Source of the DNA: Chitinophagales bacterium
GTDB lineage: Bacteria; Bacteroidota; Bacteroidia; Chitinophagales; Chitinophagaceae
Assembly (NCBI GenBank): GCA_015654695.1
Contig: JAATGJ010000135.1
Coordinates: forward strand, 30,479-94,478
Direction: 5' to 3'
Length of the DNA: 64,000 nt
Below, piece by piece: positions 46,427 through 56,581 of this stretch. Under the pieces are notes generated by a model, which was given only the letters and a program-made list of their open reading frames with translations, searched no databases and was not told the DNA's origin. A program made the translations under genes and the position numbers. Each line of letters opens with the position of its first letter. Position 1 is the stretch's first letter.

Positions 46427-47216
46427 TGAAGAGCACAATATTGCCCGGTGCATCCATTCGGTGAAAATGCTGGCGGATGAGATCATTGTACTGGATTCCT
46501 GGTCTACCGACAGGACTGTTGAGATTGCCCGCAGTCTTGGAGCAACTATTTACCAGGAAAAATTCAGGGGCTATATCGGTCAGAAAAACCTGGCCATGCA
46601 GTTTGCTTCTCACAATTATATTCTCAGTCTTGATGCGGATGAGGAACTGGATGAACAATTAGTCCTTTCTATCCTGCATGAAAAGAAAAGTCTTCTTCGC
46701 CGTGCTTACAGTATGAACCGCTGTACCAATTATTGCGGCCGCTACATCCGTCACGGGCTTTGGTATCCTGATAAAAAAATACGCCTCTTTGACCGCAGGA
46801 TCGCCAAATGGGGCGGGCTGAACCCGCATGATAAAATAATAGTACAGAATGGTTTTCCTGTTCATCATTTAAAAGGAGATATTCTTCATTACTCATTTAA
46901 TACGCTGGAAGATCATATCTGGCAGAATAACCGGCTCAGTTCGATTGCTGCTACGTCACTATATAATAACGGCGCCCGCAGTTCATGGTTTAAAATGCTG
47001 GCACATCCCGCATGGGCGTTTATTAACGGGTATTTTTTTCGTCGCGGGTTTCTTGACGGCAAGGACGGGTTCACCATTGCCGTCAATACTTCACACCAGG
47101 TTTTTTTGAAATACAGCAAACTCTTTAAACTTCAGCAATCAAAACAAAAAAAAGCATCTTCTCCCCTGGCAACTCCGTTGATAGCCCAAAAGAAATCTAT
47201 TGCGGGTGAAGGGTAG
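46392..47216 (+). CDS. Glycosyltransferase family 2, WaaE/KdtX-like
   Basis: 274 residues. The start LSVVIITFNEEHNIARCIHSVK, EIIVLDSWSTDRTVEIARSLG and LSLDADEELDEQL define the GT-A fold of lipopolysaccharide beta-1,4-glucosyltransferases (WaaE). Conserved later parts include RIRLFDRRIAKWGGLNPHDKI and HYSFNTLEDHIWQNNRLSSIAA. It probably adds a hexose to a lipid-linked core or repeat unit. The start codon lies inside the ligase gene. Confidence 0.9.
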   Translation: MQPLSVVIITFNEEHNIARCIHSVKMLADEIIVLDSWSTDRTVEIARSLGATIYQEKFRGYIGQKNLAMQFASHNYILSLDADEELDEQLVLSILHEKKSLLRRAYSMNRCTNYCGRYIRHGLWYPDKKIRLFDRRIAKWGGLNPHDKIIVQNGFPVHHLKGDILHYSFNTLEDHIWQNNRLSSIAATSLYNNGARSSWFKMLAHPAWAFINGYFFRRGFLDGKDGFTIAVNTSHQVFLKYSKLFKLQQSKQKKASSPLATPLIAQKKSIAGEG

Positions 47217-47333
47217 TGCTGTCATTCACTTTATACCAGTATCCTTTTAAAACACTGTGAGTTGGCACCGATGCTTCATCTTATCCAAATTCAACCTAAA
47301 ATTACTTTATTGCAAAAACCAGGATCAACTTAA

Positions 47334-49007
47334 GTGAAAAATATTCTGAAAAATACCTGGGCCGTTCTGGATCAAAAAGAAAAAAAACAGTTTAGCATTC
47401 TCATTATTCTTGATATCATCATCAGCATAGTTGATATCCTTTCACTTGTTTGGTTGCTCTGGATCATACAATTCTATATTCAGCCGGACCGCAGCAGCTA
47501 TCTGTCATTCCTGCCCTGCTGGCTGACTGACAGGAACTCCATCGCATTTATAGCTGTTTTCTTTTTTCTTTTTGGCGCAAAGAATATAGCGGGCTATTTT
47601 ATTTCAAGGACCCACTATAGGTTCATCGGCCGGGTGGCTGTCAGACTTTCCCGCAATAACTTATTAAACTATCAACAGGCAGGGTTTGAGGAATTTGTTA
47701 ACATAGATTCCTCCGCCCATATCCGCAAGATCGGGTTTCAGCCATTTGAATTTTGTCAATACATGCTTTCGGGCATTCAGCAGGTGATTACCCAGCTATC
47801 GCTTATTATCATCACCATTGCAGCGATCATTTTATTCAATGCGAAATTATTCCTGGTACTGCTCCTGGTATTATTGCCCCCGGTTATTATGGTATTTTAT
47901 TTTATCAAAAAACGTCTTACTGCATCCAAAAAACAGATACAAGCAGCTAATGAAAGATCATTCCGATACCTGCTGGATGCCCTGAAGGGGTATGCAGAAG
48001 CAAATATCTATGACCGTAATAATTTCTTTACCCATCGTTTTATCAGCGCCAGGCGAAAATTCAGTACCGCCTTATTTGAATCTACCAGTTTGCAGAACAT
48101 GCCATCGCGCATTATTGAAGTATTTGCCGTACTCGGTTTGTTTATCCTGATCGCTATTGCCAAATGGAGCGGGAATAATGACAGCGCTGCATTAATAACG
48201 ATCGGCGCTTTTATGGCGGCGGCTTATAAGATCATACCGGGTATTGTTAAAATAATAAATGTAAGCGGCCAAATGAGGACTTATGAATTTTCAACGAAAG
48301 ACCTGGTACGGCATAGTGAAAAACGAAAAGAGAAAAATGAAAAAACATTTCCCGGTGATATTCACTCGGTACAATTACAAAACATAAGATTTCAATATGC
48401 AAACGAGACCATACTTGACAATTTTAATCTTACCATAAAAAAAGGAGATTTTCTTGGCATCTCCGGCGAATCAGGAAAAGGAAAAACGACCATCCTTAAC
48501 CTGCTACTTGGTTTTTTAAACCCGTCTGCGGGTCATGTTCTTATTAATGAACATCCTCTGAGCCCTGAAGAAATAAAAAGTTACTGGCCGTTCATCTCTT
48601 ATGCCAGGCAACAGGCATTTTTTATTCATGATACGATAGTAAGAAATATCACATTGGAAGAAGAAGGTCATAACAATGAAAACCTGCAATATGCTTTGAA
48701 GGTTTCCGGGCTGGATGAACTTATTGCAAAATTACCTGAAGGGCTTGATAAGATAATAACAGAGAATGGAAAAAATATCAGCGGTGGCCAGCAGCAACGA
48801 ATTACGATTGCACGGGCACTCAATAAGAAAGCTGACCTTATCCTGCTGGATGAACCTTTTAATGAACTGGATGAGGCTTCAGCCATCTCCATGCTAAAAC
48901 ATTTCCAGGAATTATCGCGGAATGGAAAAATGGTTATTATGATCACCCACGATAAGAAAAGTCTTTTGTACTGTAACAAAACCATTTCATTGGATGAACA
49001 GGGATGA
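47334..49007 (+). CDS. ABC exporter, fused permease and ATPase
   Basis: 557 residues from a GTG start. Six transmembrane helices fill residues 1-300 (FSILIILDIIISIVDILSLVW onward). The ATPase part has Walker A GISGESGKGKTT, Q-loop, signature ISGGQQQRITIARAL, Walker B LILLDEPFNELDE and His switch MITHDK. Type IV exporters of this kind flip lipids or lipid-linked sugars, for example PglK. With a Wzx flippase nearby the locus may handle two glycans. It overlaps the next gene by 14 bases. Confidence 0.92.
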   Translation: MKNILKNTWAVLDQKEKKQFSILIILDIIISIVDILSLVWLLWIIQFYIQPDRSSYLSFLPCWLTDRNSIAFIAVFFFLFGAKNIAGYFISRTHYRFIGRVAVRLSRNNLLNYQQAGFEEFVNIDSSAHIRKIGFQPFEFCQYMLSGIQQVITQLSLIIITIAAIILFNAKLFLVLLLVLLPPVIMVFYFIKKRLTASKKQIQAANERSFRYLLDALKGYAEANIYDRNNFFTHRFISARRKFSTALFESTSLQNMPSRIIEVFAVLGLFILIAIAKWSGNNDSAALITIGAFMAAAYKIIPGIVKIINVSGQMRTYEFSTKDLVRHSEKRKEKNEKTFPGDIHSVQLQNIRFQYANETILDNFNLTIKKGDFLGISGESGKGKTTILNLLLGFLNPSAGHVLINEHPLSPEEIKSYWPFISYARQQAFFIHDTIVRNITLEEEGHNNENLQYALKVSGLDELIAKLPEGLDKIITENGKNISGGQQQRITIARALNKKADLILLDEPFNELDEASAISMLKHFQELSRNGKMVIMITHDKKSLLYCNKTISLDEQG

Positions 49008-50049
49008 AAAAATGCTGGTAGTGCTTACACCTGGCTTTCCTGCAAATGAGGTGGATACTACCTGCCTGCCCATGCAACAAAATCTTATCCGCTCATTAAA
49101 AGAAATATATCCCGGGCTAAACATCATCATCCTGAGTTTTCAATATCCTTATTTTAAAAAAAAGTACACGTGGTTTAATACAACAGTCATCAGTTTTGAC
49201 GGCAGGAATAAAGGGGGGCTGGCAAGGTTATTACTCAGAAGAAAATTAAATGCAACACTAAAAGAGATCAATACCACCCATAAAATAACCGGGCTCCTGA
49301 GCTTTTGGTATGGCGAATGTGCATTGACCGGCAAAAGGTTTGCGGATAAAAATAATCTTAAACATTTTTGCTGGATACTAGGACAGGATGCCGGGAAAGA
49401 AAACAAATATCCTCATCTTATACCTCCAAAATCGGATGAGTTGATCGCCCTGTCAGATTTCTTACAGGATGAATTTGAAATCCATCATGGTGCCAGGCCA
49501 CAATATGTGATACCCGCAGGAATTGACGCGAAGCAGTTCAACCCGGTAATAGAGAAAAAAGATATTGATATCCTGGCAGCCGGTTCATTGATAGAGCTGA
49601 AACAATATGCGATTTTCCTCGAAGTGGTTGCAGGGATAAAAAAACAAATACCTCCTGTAAAAGCTGTACTCGTGGGGAATGGTCCGGAAAAAGAAAGGCT
49701 GCAAACACTTATTACAAAATCAGGATTGGAAGCAACCGTTTCACTCGCCGGTGAACTTCCATACCCGGAAGTACTGCAACTGATGCAAAGAACAAAAGTA
49801 TTTCTTCACCCTTCTTCTTATGAAGGTTTTTCGGGTGTTTGCCTTGAAGCTCTTTATGCTTCAGCACAGGTCGTCAGTTTTTGCAAACCGATGAAGCATG
49901 ACATTGAGAACTGGCATATTGTAAGTTCGAAAGAAGAAATGAAACAGAAAACGATCTCTATTTTAGAAAACCCGGGTATTGTTTACAAAAGAGTATTGTT
50001 TTCATCTATGGACGGTGCAGCAAGAAAAATGATGAATCTATTTCTTTGA
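48994..50049 (+). CDS. Glycosyltransferase family 4
   Basis: 351 residues, GT-B fold. Donor-site parts are clear: VIPAGIDAKQFNPV, DILAAGSLIELKQY, AVLVGNGPEKERLQTL, and the E-x7-E motif in SSYEGFSGVCLEALYA. The start is coupled to the ABC exporter and it converges with the minus-strand GT2 gene, overlapping by 12 bases. Sugar specificity is unknown. Confidence 0.9.
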   Translation: MNRDEKMLVVLTPGFPANEVDTTCLPMQQNLIRSLKEIYPGLNIIILSFQYPYFKKKYTWFNTTVISFDGRNKGGLARLLLRRKLNATLKEINTTHKITGLLSFWYGECALTGKRFADKNNLKHFCWILGQDAGKENKYPHLIPPKSDELIALSDFLQDEFEIHHGARPQYVIPAGIDAKQFNPVIEKKDIDILAAGSLIELKQYAIFLEVVAGIKKQIPPVKAVLVGNGPEKERLQTLITKSGLEATVSLAGELPYPEVLQLMQRTKVFLHPSSYEGFSGVCLEALYASAQVVSFCKPMKHDIENWHIVSSKEEMKQKTISILENPGIVYKRVLFSSMDGAARKMMNLFL

Positions 50050-50937
50050 AAAATATAAAATCGCTTTCGCCATTTTCTTTAAAGGAACAATGCTAAGAGG
50101 TTTGTTATTCCATGCCTTTCGAAAATTATCCATGGCCTTTTTCTTTTCCCTTTTACGCATATATACCTCGCCGAAATCTATATACAGGCGAAACAGTGCA
50201 CTGCGAACTATTTTTGCAGGCAGTTTTTCTTTATAGATTTCTATGATTTCTATTCCTTCATAATAGCTTTTCTCCCAGTTTGCATAAATGTAGTTTTCAG
50301 TATGTAATCGCCGAAAGACAAGAGGTTCGTAAAGAATAACGCCTTTAAAATGATAAGCAAGGCTTACAATAAAATCAATATCTGAAAAAGATTTGGCTTC
50401 CCGGAAATGTCCTGCCACTTCCATACATTCCTTCCGCAGCATCAACACCTGTGTGAAAAGCGCTACTTCAGATGTAAAGCAGGAATTAAAAAGATTATCA
50501 ACCCGGGTTCCTTCTTTGAGTTTATAAAAGTATTCAAGTGGCCCACCGGTTATTTTGAAATTATACCCACCCGTGAGAGAAAATCCTGCTTCGGGGTATT
50601 GCTGCAAGGCGGCTACCTGCTTCTCCAGTTTCGTTGCAGCCCATAGATCATCGGAATCTATGAAGGCGATCAATTCGCCCCCAGCTTTTTCCAACCCTAT
50701 GTTTTTCACTTTACCGCCAATTCCTATTCTTCCTGCTTTATAGAACTGTATCCTGTCCTCATGGATCTGGCCGATTATTTCTTCTGTATTATCATCCGAA
50801 CCATCATCCACTATTATCAGTTCCCAGTTGGGATAGGTTTGGGTGCGGATGCTCTCAATTGTTTCAACGATATATGCCGCCCTGTTGTAGGTGGACATAA
50901 TGATACTTACTTTAGGAGATGTACTTTTGTCAGCCAT
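50038..50937 (-). CDS. Glycosyltransferase family 2
   Basis: 299 residues. GT-A signatures: KVSIIMSTYNRAAYIVETIESI, WELIIVDDGSDDNT, and the metal site AFIDSDDLW with the acceptor-side SDIDFIVSLAY. C-terminal helices contain a basic KKKAMDNFRKAWNNKP region. It starts a minus-strand set of four genes that reads away from the divergent 54061 gene. Acceptor and sugar unknown. Confidence 0.92.
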   Translation of the reverse strand: MADKSTSPKVSIIMSTYNRAAYIVETIESIRTQTYPNWELIIVDDGSDDNTEEIIGQIHEDRIQFYKAGRIGIGGKVKNIGLEKAGGELIAFIDSDDLWAATKLEKQVAALQQYPEAGFSLTGGYNFKITGGPLEYFYKLKEGTRVDNLFNSCFTSEVALFTQVLMLRKECMEVAGHFREAKSFSDIDFIVSLAYHFKGVILYEPLVFRRLHTENYIYANWEKSYYEGIEIIEIYKEKLPAKIVRSALFRLYIDFGEVYMRKREKKKAMDNFRKAWNNKPLSIVPLKKMAKAILYFSKK

Positions 50938-50962
50938 TTCTATTCTGTAAAACTATACAAGT

Positions 50963-52054
50963 TTACAACGCAGCCATCACCTCCTCTATCTTTTTCGCAA
51001 TTGCTTCAAAGGAAAGCTCTTCATTAAATTGCTGTAGTGTTCTTGCCTGTTCTTTTTCAATACTCAATTCTTGTGTTTTTAATAGCGCTGCCAGCAACTC
51101 CTTTTCATTTCCAGCCTTAAAATCCAGGCCGCATTTTCCCGGTCCCCTCATCTTTTGGAATGAAATAAAGTTCGTCGTGACAGGAATACATCCACAGGAC
51201 ATTGCCTCGCTGACAGCTATCCCGCTCCCTTCATAATGTGAAGATGAAATAAAGAAATCGGCACTGTTATACCAGTACAGAAGCTGCTCATGGGATACCT
51301 TTCCCACCAAAACAATAGCATCCCGGTGTTGTTTATTGTTGTCAAGCAGGATATTGATTTCAGGCAAAAGCTCATCGGACTGGTATATCATATACAATTT
51401 AGCAGCGGGCTGATGAGGCACAAACCGGAGAAAAGATTTTATAGCGGTCAGTGGGTCTTTCCTGGGAATAAGCATTCCAACCCATAAAAAAACAGGCGAC
51501 CCGCTTACATTCAAAATCTTCCTTGCCTGGGTTCTATCCAATGTATAAAAAACCGAGGAAGCCTGTATTACTTCATATATCTTACCGATACTGATATTCG
51601 GTTTCCATTCATTACCGAATGCGGAAGATGTAAACAGGTAAGCATCCACGCATTTATCAGCCAGTTTTTGCAAATATCTTTTAACGCCTGTAAATGGTCT
51701 TTCAGCCCGGTGGAGTATAATTATCTTAACCCTTCTGCCTAATTTTAATCGCAGTTGTATTATTTGCAATGGAAAAATAAATCCATTGACAAATATTACA
51801 TCCGGTTGAAGTTTTTTAACCAGCCGGTGCATGCGCCAGGGGAGACGAACTACTTTTTTCTTTTGCTTAATAAAATAATACTGAACACCATTTTGCTCAA
51901 GCTCTCCTTCATAACTGATCCTCTCAATACCGGTTACAATATTATTCCGGGCCAGGCTTTTCAATATACCGGTGTATCCTTCTATACGCTTCAGCCATAG
52001 AGCAGGCTGGCTGTATTCCGGGGAGCTGGTATAGCTGGTAAAAACAAGTTTCAT
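50963..52054 (-). CDS. Glycosyltransferase family 4
   Basis: 363 residues, GT-B fold: an N-terminal acceptor domain (PDVIFVNGFIFPLQIIQLRLK, IILHRAERP) and a donor domain (PVFLWVGMLIPRKDPLTAIKS, IVLVGKVSHEQLLYWYNSADFFI, and SSHYEGSGIAVSEAMSCG with the E-x7-E motif). It lies 25 bases downstream-side of the GT2 gene and 21 bases from the GNAT gene, consistent with one operon. Confidence 0.9.
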   Translation of the reverse strand: MKLVFTSYTSSPEYSQPALWLKRIEGYTGILKSLARNNIVTGIERISYEGELEQNGVQYYFIKQKKKVVRLPWRMHRLVKKLQPDVIFVNGFIFPLQIIQLRLKLGRRVKIIILHRAERPFTGVKRYLQKLADKCVDAYLFTSSAFGNEWKPNISIGKIYEVIQASSVFYTLDRTQARKILNVSGSPVFLWVGMLIPRKDPLTAIKSFLRFVPHQPAAKLYMIYQSDELLPEINILLDNNKQHRDAIVLVGKVSHEQLLYWYNSADFFISSSHYEGSGIAVSEAMSCGCIPVTTNFISFQKMRGPGKCGLDFKAGNEKELLAALLKTQELSIEKEQARTLQQFNEELSFEAIAKKIEEVMAAL

Positions 52055-52075
52055 AAATGATTGCCGGGAAGATCG

Positions 52076-53062
52076 TCAAAAGATATCAATGTCCGCGAAA
52101 GTGAACCTGACCCTTTCAGGAGGAATAGCCGATCCAAAATCCTGGAATAATATGGGAAAAGAAGGTATCCCTTTATAATTCGCCATAAAAAGATCATACA
52201 AGCTGGTACCCCAACTGCAATGAAATTGAATCTGGCGTATTCCCAGCCTTTTTGCAATTCCTTTCAGCTTATTAATCACAATCTTAAAATTCATTTCGTT
52301 TATGCCCTCTATATCCCCGATCACCAGGCCATGCTTGTTATTGATCCATATTTTTGAATCGCCCATCCGGATCACCTTTGAATGGCTATAGGTTTTATAA
52401 AGCATGTATTCATCGCGCCGGTTCACACCGGCAAAACCGTCCGCCAGTACAGAGTTAGCGACACCCTGCAGGCCCAATGATTTTCTATTAAGGATGAAAC
52501 GACAGTATCGTTTATATAGCTTATTAAAAATACCGGATCTCTTTGAAAACGATTCCAACAGCAAACTTTTAACGGGGATAGTAAAGCAAGTCATTGTCCC
52601 TGTCATCTTCCAACCCAGTTTATTAACTGCACCATGGTAAGAATTCTGGTTGGGAAAACCAAAGATGAGGAGGATACCAAGTTCCCGGCACAGGTCAAAT
52701 GTCATGTTCGACAACTCCACAAACATACCTTTGTAGCGATGCCGCGGAGGTGTCATCGTATCTGCCGATTGTGCTGCCAGCATAATTGTATTCCCATATT
52801 GCATAAAACAGGGAATGACTCCATAATAAGCCACAGGCAGATTGTCTGTATTATAAGCAATAAAGCCAACGTTTTCCACACCTGTATAAGCCGTGTCATA
52901 TTTTTTGTGGAAATAATCGAATGCTGCTGTAATTCCATAAACTTCTTTATGCAGCTTCACCACATCAGCCAGGTTGTCTTTATGTAAGCGGGTGATCGAA
53001 TACTCCCTGCTTTCAGTATTACTTATAGTTTCCCGTAATATTGGCATGCATTTGATTGACAT
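52076..53062 (-). CDS. GNAT-type acyltransferase
   Basis: 328 residues, or 323 if the Met at 53047 is used. The N-terminal half matches GNAT/FemAB-like enzymes: EVYGITAAFDYFHKKYDTAY, NLPVAYYGVIPCFMQYG, and the acetyl-CoA loop region MTPPRHRYKGMFVELSNMTFDLC followed by FGFPNQNSYHGAVNKLGW. It probably acylates an amino sugar of the polymer. The start overlaps the deacetylase gene by 44 bases, so the pair may act together: deacetylate, then reacylate. Confidence 0.8.
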   Translation of the reverse strand: MSIKCMPILRETISNTESREYSITRLHKDNLADVVKLHKEVYGITAAFDYFHKKYDTAYTGVENVGFIAYNTDNLPVAYYGVIPCFMQYGNTIMLAAQSADTMTPPRHRYKGMFVELSNMTFDLCRELGILLIFGFPNQNSYHGAVNKLGWKMTGTMTCFTIPVKSLLLESFSKRSGIFNKLYKRYCRFILNRKSLGLQGVANSVLADGFAGVNRRDEYMLYKTYSHSKVIRMGDSKIWINNKHGLVIGDIEGINEMNFKIVINKLKGIAKRLGIRQIQFHCSWGTSLYDLFMANYKGIPSFPILFQDFGSAIPPERVRFTFADIDIF

Positions 53063-54014
53063 TTGATATAAATGGATTTATCGTAAGTCTTTCTCTTAAC
53101 GTTGCGTCACCGGTGTCTCCCGCGAAAAGAAATTCAATCGCCAGTAGTTGCGAATACCCTGCATTCTTCGCCTCTGCCACTACTTCCCTTGTATAAGAAC
53201 CATACGGGAAAGCCAGCGCTTTTACCTCCTTACCAGTGATATTTTCAAGAAATTGTTTTGACCTGGCAAGATCATCACGTACTGAACCGATAGAAATTTT
53301 TGCCAGGTCGTTATGATAATAACTGTGACTGCCTATGGTAGCCCATTTACTGGCCGATAGTGCTTTGATCTCTTCTTGTGTCATCTGTAACCAGTAATCA
53401 TTGGAGGCTTCACTTTTAAATGAACCTAACAATTCTATCATTGTTGTTTTTTCTTCAAACCCGGTTGACCGTAGTATATCAACAAGACGCTTTCCTGTTG
53501 AAGAAGATATATATTTTTTATCGCTTCCTTTGATAAACTCTTCGTTTCCGAGGGTCAATTTTGCCGGCCCGTACTTATATGCTATAGACAATACATCATT
53601 CCATAAAATATCATACCCTGCATCACGGATACCTGTTACAAAAAAGGTGGCCGGTACCTGGTATTGTTCAAGCAGCGGCAACACATATTTATAATTGTTC
53701 GCAAAGCCATCATCAAACGTAAGACAGATATTAAATTTTTTATCACTAAACTGTTGCCGGTAAAAGTCATCGGGTGAAACAATATTAAAATATTTTTTAT
53801 ACAATCGTAACCGGGATTCAAATGTCTTCAGTTTTACAAAAAGAGTATTAAACCTAAGATGGTTATCCGGGCAAATACCATGATAAACCAGTATTCGTGC
53901 ACCCCTGGCGTTTCTGAAAAATGACTGGTTCAAACCAAGATGAAAGCCGGTATCCCGTGGTAATCCTTTTAACCTGCTGCGGAATTGAAAGAGTATATTG
54001 GCTGGATCAAACAT
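53019..54014 (-). CDS. Polysaccharide deacetylase family protein
   Basis: 331 residues. NodB-homology motif 1 is NICLTFDDGFANN, motif 2 IGSHSYYHNDLAKI (His-His metal ligands), and the ALAFPYGSYTREVV segment gives motif 3. The catalytic Asp and metal-binding residues are therefore present. Family enzymes remove acetyl groups from N-acetyl hexosamines. No signal peptide is evident, so it may act on cytoplasmic lipid-linked intermediates. It starts 46 bases from the divergent 54061 gene. Confidence 0.9.
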   Translation of the reverse strand: MFDPANILFQFRSRLKGLPRDTGFHLGLNQSFFRNARGARILVYHGICPDNHLRFNTLFVKLKTFESRLRLYKKYFNIVSPDDFYRQQFSDKKFNICLTFDDGFANNYKYVLPLLEQYQVPATFFVTGIRDAGYDILWNDVLSIAYKYGPAKLTLGNEEFIKGSDKKYISSSTGKRLVDILRSTGFEEKTTMIELLGSFKSEASNDYWLQMTQEEIKALSASKWATIGSHSYYHNDLAKISIGSVRDDLARSKQFLENITGKEVKALAFPYGSYTREVVAEAKNAGYSQLLAIEFLFAGDTGDATLRERLTINPFISNVNQMHANITGNYK

Positions 54015-54060
54015 ATCCGCTATTCTTACTTAACCGAAAATATTTTTCTTAGTTTTAAAT

Positions 54061-55038
54061 ATGAAGCTGTTAAAAAAAATAGTAACCCGTCTCAATGGTC
54101 TTCACTACCCGCAGGAATATTTATGCTTCGCCTGGGAATCTTTTCAGCACCCTCTTCAGGTCTTTCTTGCTGTCAATGGCAAGATCATTAAAGACATTAC
54201 TCATTCACATTTATTCACCGGTTACAGCCCGCTGATTGTTACTTTATATTCTCCTGCGAACAATAATCAGGAGCTGCCCGCTGATATTGATATTGTTTAC
54301 ACCCCTCAACCCCTGCAACCAAACGATCATTTTGAAAAAAAGGATGCCATTGCTCTGCTTTCCCTGAAAATGATCAGGAAGCAACCGGCCGGCGGGATCG
54401 TCATCTCTTATTACGAAGGCGTTAAAGGAGAACACCAATTCCTCTCTTCTTTTCATCAATATATGATCGGGCTGAACAACAGGCTTTACAATAAAAAGAC
54501 AGGCAATATATTTCTTCATGACAATTTATATAAGCAGGTTCAAATAGCGTATTCCGTTCCCAGGAACATTTCTCTGATCACGGTTTGCAAAGACAGTTTA
54601 TATAATTTATTCCCTACCGATCTTCACGGCCCTGTTAATGAACAGTACTATGTCTGCTCACTTCGTCACGAGGGTAAAGCCTGCAAACAGGTAGAAGCTG
54701 CAGGCAGGATCGTTATTTCACAGGTACATTGCGATGCCTATAAAATGATCTATTCGCTGGGTAAAAATCACATGCAGGAATTAAAACAGAAAAATGAACT
54801 TCCTTTCGGCGAATCAGTTTCCAGTTTTTTCCACCTGCCCCTGCCACAACCCGTCCTGTTTTACCGCGAACTGGAACTGATGGAGTCTTTTGATCACGGC
54901 ATCCACAAACTCCTGCTCTTTAAGATCGTTTCCGGCAAACTGGTAAAAGACGATTCCGCCACGCTCGCCCATATTCACAATGTATATGCAACCTGGCGCC
55001 ATAATAAAGGTTTGCCAGGCAACTATTTACTGCGTTAA
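54061..55038 (+). CDS. Protein of unknown function, possibly flavin-reductase-like
   Basis: 325 residues without signal peptide or membrane helices. The middle part SLITVCKDSLYNLFPTDLHG and VNEQYYVCSLRHEGKACKQV has the look of an FMN-binding split-barrel (flavin reductase-like) protein, followed by AAGRIVISQVHCDAYKMIYSLGKNH. The N-terminal 110 residues resemble nothing I know. The similarity is by eye only. It heads the plus-strand radical-SAM/methyltransferase run, so a redox role there is plausible but unproven. Confidence 0.5.
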   Translation: MKLLKKIVTRLNGLHYPQEYLCFAWESFQHPLQVFLAVNGKIIKDITHSHLFTGYSPLIVTLYSPANNNQELPADIDIVYTPQPLQPNDHFEKKDAIALLSLKMIRKQPAGGIVISYYEGVKGEHQFLSSFHQYMIGLNNRLYNKKTGNIFLHDNLYKQVQIAYSVPRNISLITVCKDSLYNLFPTDLHGPVNEQYYVCSLRHEGKACKQVEAAGRIVISQVHCDAYKMIYSLGKNHMQELKQKNELPFGESVSSFFHLPLPQPVLFYRELELMESFDHGIHKLLLFKIVSGKLVKDDSATLAHIHNVYATWRHNKGLPGNYLLR

Positions 55039-55079
55039 CCCGATTTGTTCTAAGTACATTTCAGCCAGCTTTATCATCC

Positions 55080-56579
55080 ATGAACCGGGTATTGCTATTC
55101 AATCCACGCAGTGCGAATTATAAGCCGAGGATACCTAACTCCATTCTCAGCATCGCCTCTTCTATTGAAGGCCTGTACGACTATGTGGTCGTGGATGGCA
55201 ACCTTGAAAATGATCCCTGGGATAAAATACACCGGTATCTGGCAGAAGGCGGTTTTAAATATTTCGGGGCTACTTCTATGCCGGGCCCGCAATTAAAACA
55301 GGCAATACCCATTTCTAAAAAGATACGTGAATTGTTCCCGGGTATTACCATCATCTGGGGCGGTTATTTTCCTTCCAATCAATCAAAAGTGGTGCTGAAC
55401 TCCGGCTATGTGGATTTTGTCATGAACGGCCCGGGCGAAAGATCATTCCCTGCATTGCTGGATGCATTGAATAATAACAGACCTTATGAACTTATTCATA
55501 ACCTTATTTACAAATCAGGTGAGCAGGTCATTAAAACTGCCAAAGATGAATTGTACGACCCGGATGAATTACCCGCATTACCTTATGAGAAATTAAATGT
55601 GTTCTATCCTTTGCGCCGCTACCTTGGTAAAACTTATCTCGGCACAAAGACCATCGCTTATCATTCCAGCATGGGCTGCCCTTTCAAATGTTCTTTCTGC
55701 GCCGTGGTACCCATTTACAATGCAAGATGGAGAGGAAAATCGGCGCAACTTATTTACAAAGACATTAAATATCTTAAAAATAAATATGGTGGCAATGCTA
55801 TCGAATTTCATGACAATAATTTTTTTGTATCCGAAAAAAGAACAACAGAGTTTGCCCGGCTGATCAAACCGGAGAATATGGTATGGTGGGGGGAAGGAAG
55901 AATAGATACGATTGACAAATATTCCGATGCATCATTGGCATTACTTAGAGAAAGCGGTTGCCGGATGATATTCTTTGGCGCTGAAACAGGTAATGATGAG
56001 ATATTGAAAAAAATGGATAAGGGAGGAACACAAACTGCTGATGGTATCCGGAGTTTTGCTGCCCGCATGGCAAGGTTTGATATTATTCCTGAATACTCTT
56101 TTGTTCTGGGTACTCCGGGTGATACGCCAGAACAGGTGATGAAGCAGATAGACCAGGACATTGCTTTTATCAAAGAAATAAAACAAATCAATCCAAAGAC
56201 GGAGATCATTATCTATGTATATAGCCCTGTGCCTACGGAGGGCAGTGATATGTACAATAAAGTATTGCAAAGCGGTTTTCATTTCCCGGAAAAGCTGGAA
56301 GACTGGATCAGTCCCCAGTGGGATAAATTCGATATGAGAAAAAATCCGCTGATACCCTGGCTTACCCCGGAGATGATCAATAAGATCAAAGATTTTGAAA
56401 CTGTACTGAATGGTTATTATCCAACCGTATCTGATGTACGGCTGACAAGCCTGAAGAGAAAAACATTGAAGGCTCTTGCTGCCATCCGCTACAAAACAGG
56501 AATGTACTGGAAACCTTACGAATTAAAAGCATTACAGATATTATGGAAATATAGGCAACCTGAACTCGAAGGGTTCTAA
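55080..56579 (+). CDS. Radical SAM protein with B12-binding-like domain
   Basis: 499 residues. The N-terminal 150 residues have the cobalamin-binding fold pattern (RVLLFNPRS, TIIWGGYFPSNQSKVVLNSG, DFVMNGPGERSFPALLDAL) but no DxHxxG motif, so any cobalamin would be bound without His. The radical SAM cluster is at Cys200, Cys204 and Cys207 (GCPFKCSFC), followed by GAETGNDEILKKMDKG. Such enzymes often methylate unactivated carbons or rearrange substrates. A 100-residue C-terminal helical part is unassigned. It starts 41 bases after 54061. Confidence 0.9.
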   Translation: MNRVLLFNPRSANYKPRIPNSILSIASSIEGLYDYVVVDGNLENDPWDKIHRYLAEGGFKYFGATSMPGPQLKQAIPISKKIRELFPGITIIWGGYFPSNQSKVVLNSGYVDFVMNGPGERSFPALLDALNNNRPYELIHNLIYKSGEQVIKTAKDELYDPDELPALPYEKLNVFYPLRRYLGKTYLGTKTIAYHSSMGCPFKCSFCAVVPIYNARWRGKSAQLIYKDIKYLKNKYGGNAIEFHDNNFFVSEKRTTEFARLIKPENMVWWGEGRIDTIDKYSDASLALLRESGCRMIFFGAETGNDEILKKMDKGGTQTADGIRSFAARMARFDIIPEYSFVLGTPGDTPEQVMKQIDQDIAFIKEIKQINPKTEIIIYVYSPVPTEGSDMYNKVLQSGFHFPEKLEDWISPQWDKFDMRKNPLIPWLTPEMINKIKDFETVLNGYYPTVSDVRLTSLKRKTLKALAAIRYKTGMYWKPYELKALQILWKYRQPELEGF

Positions 56580-56581
56580 AG

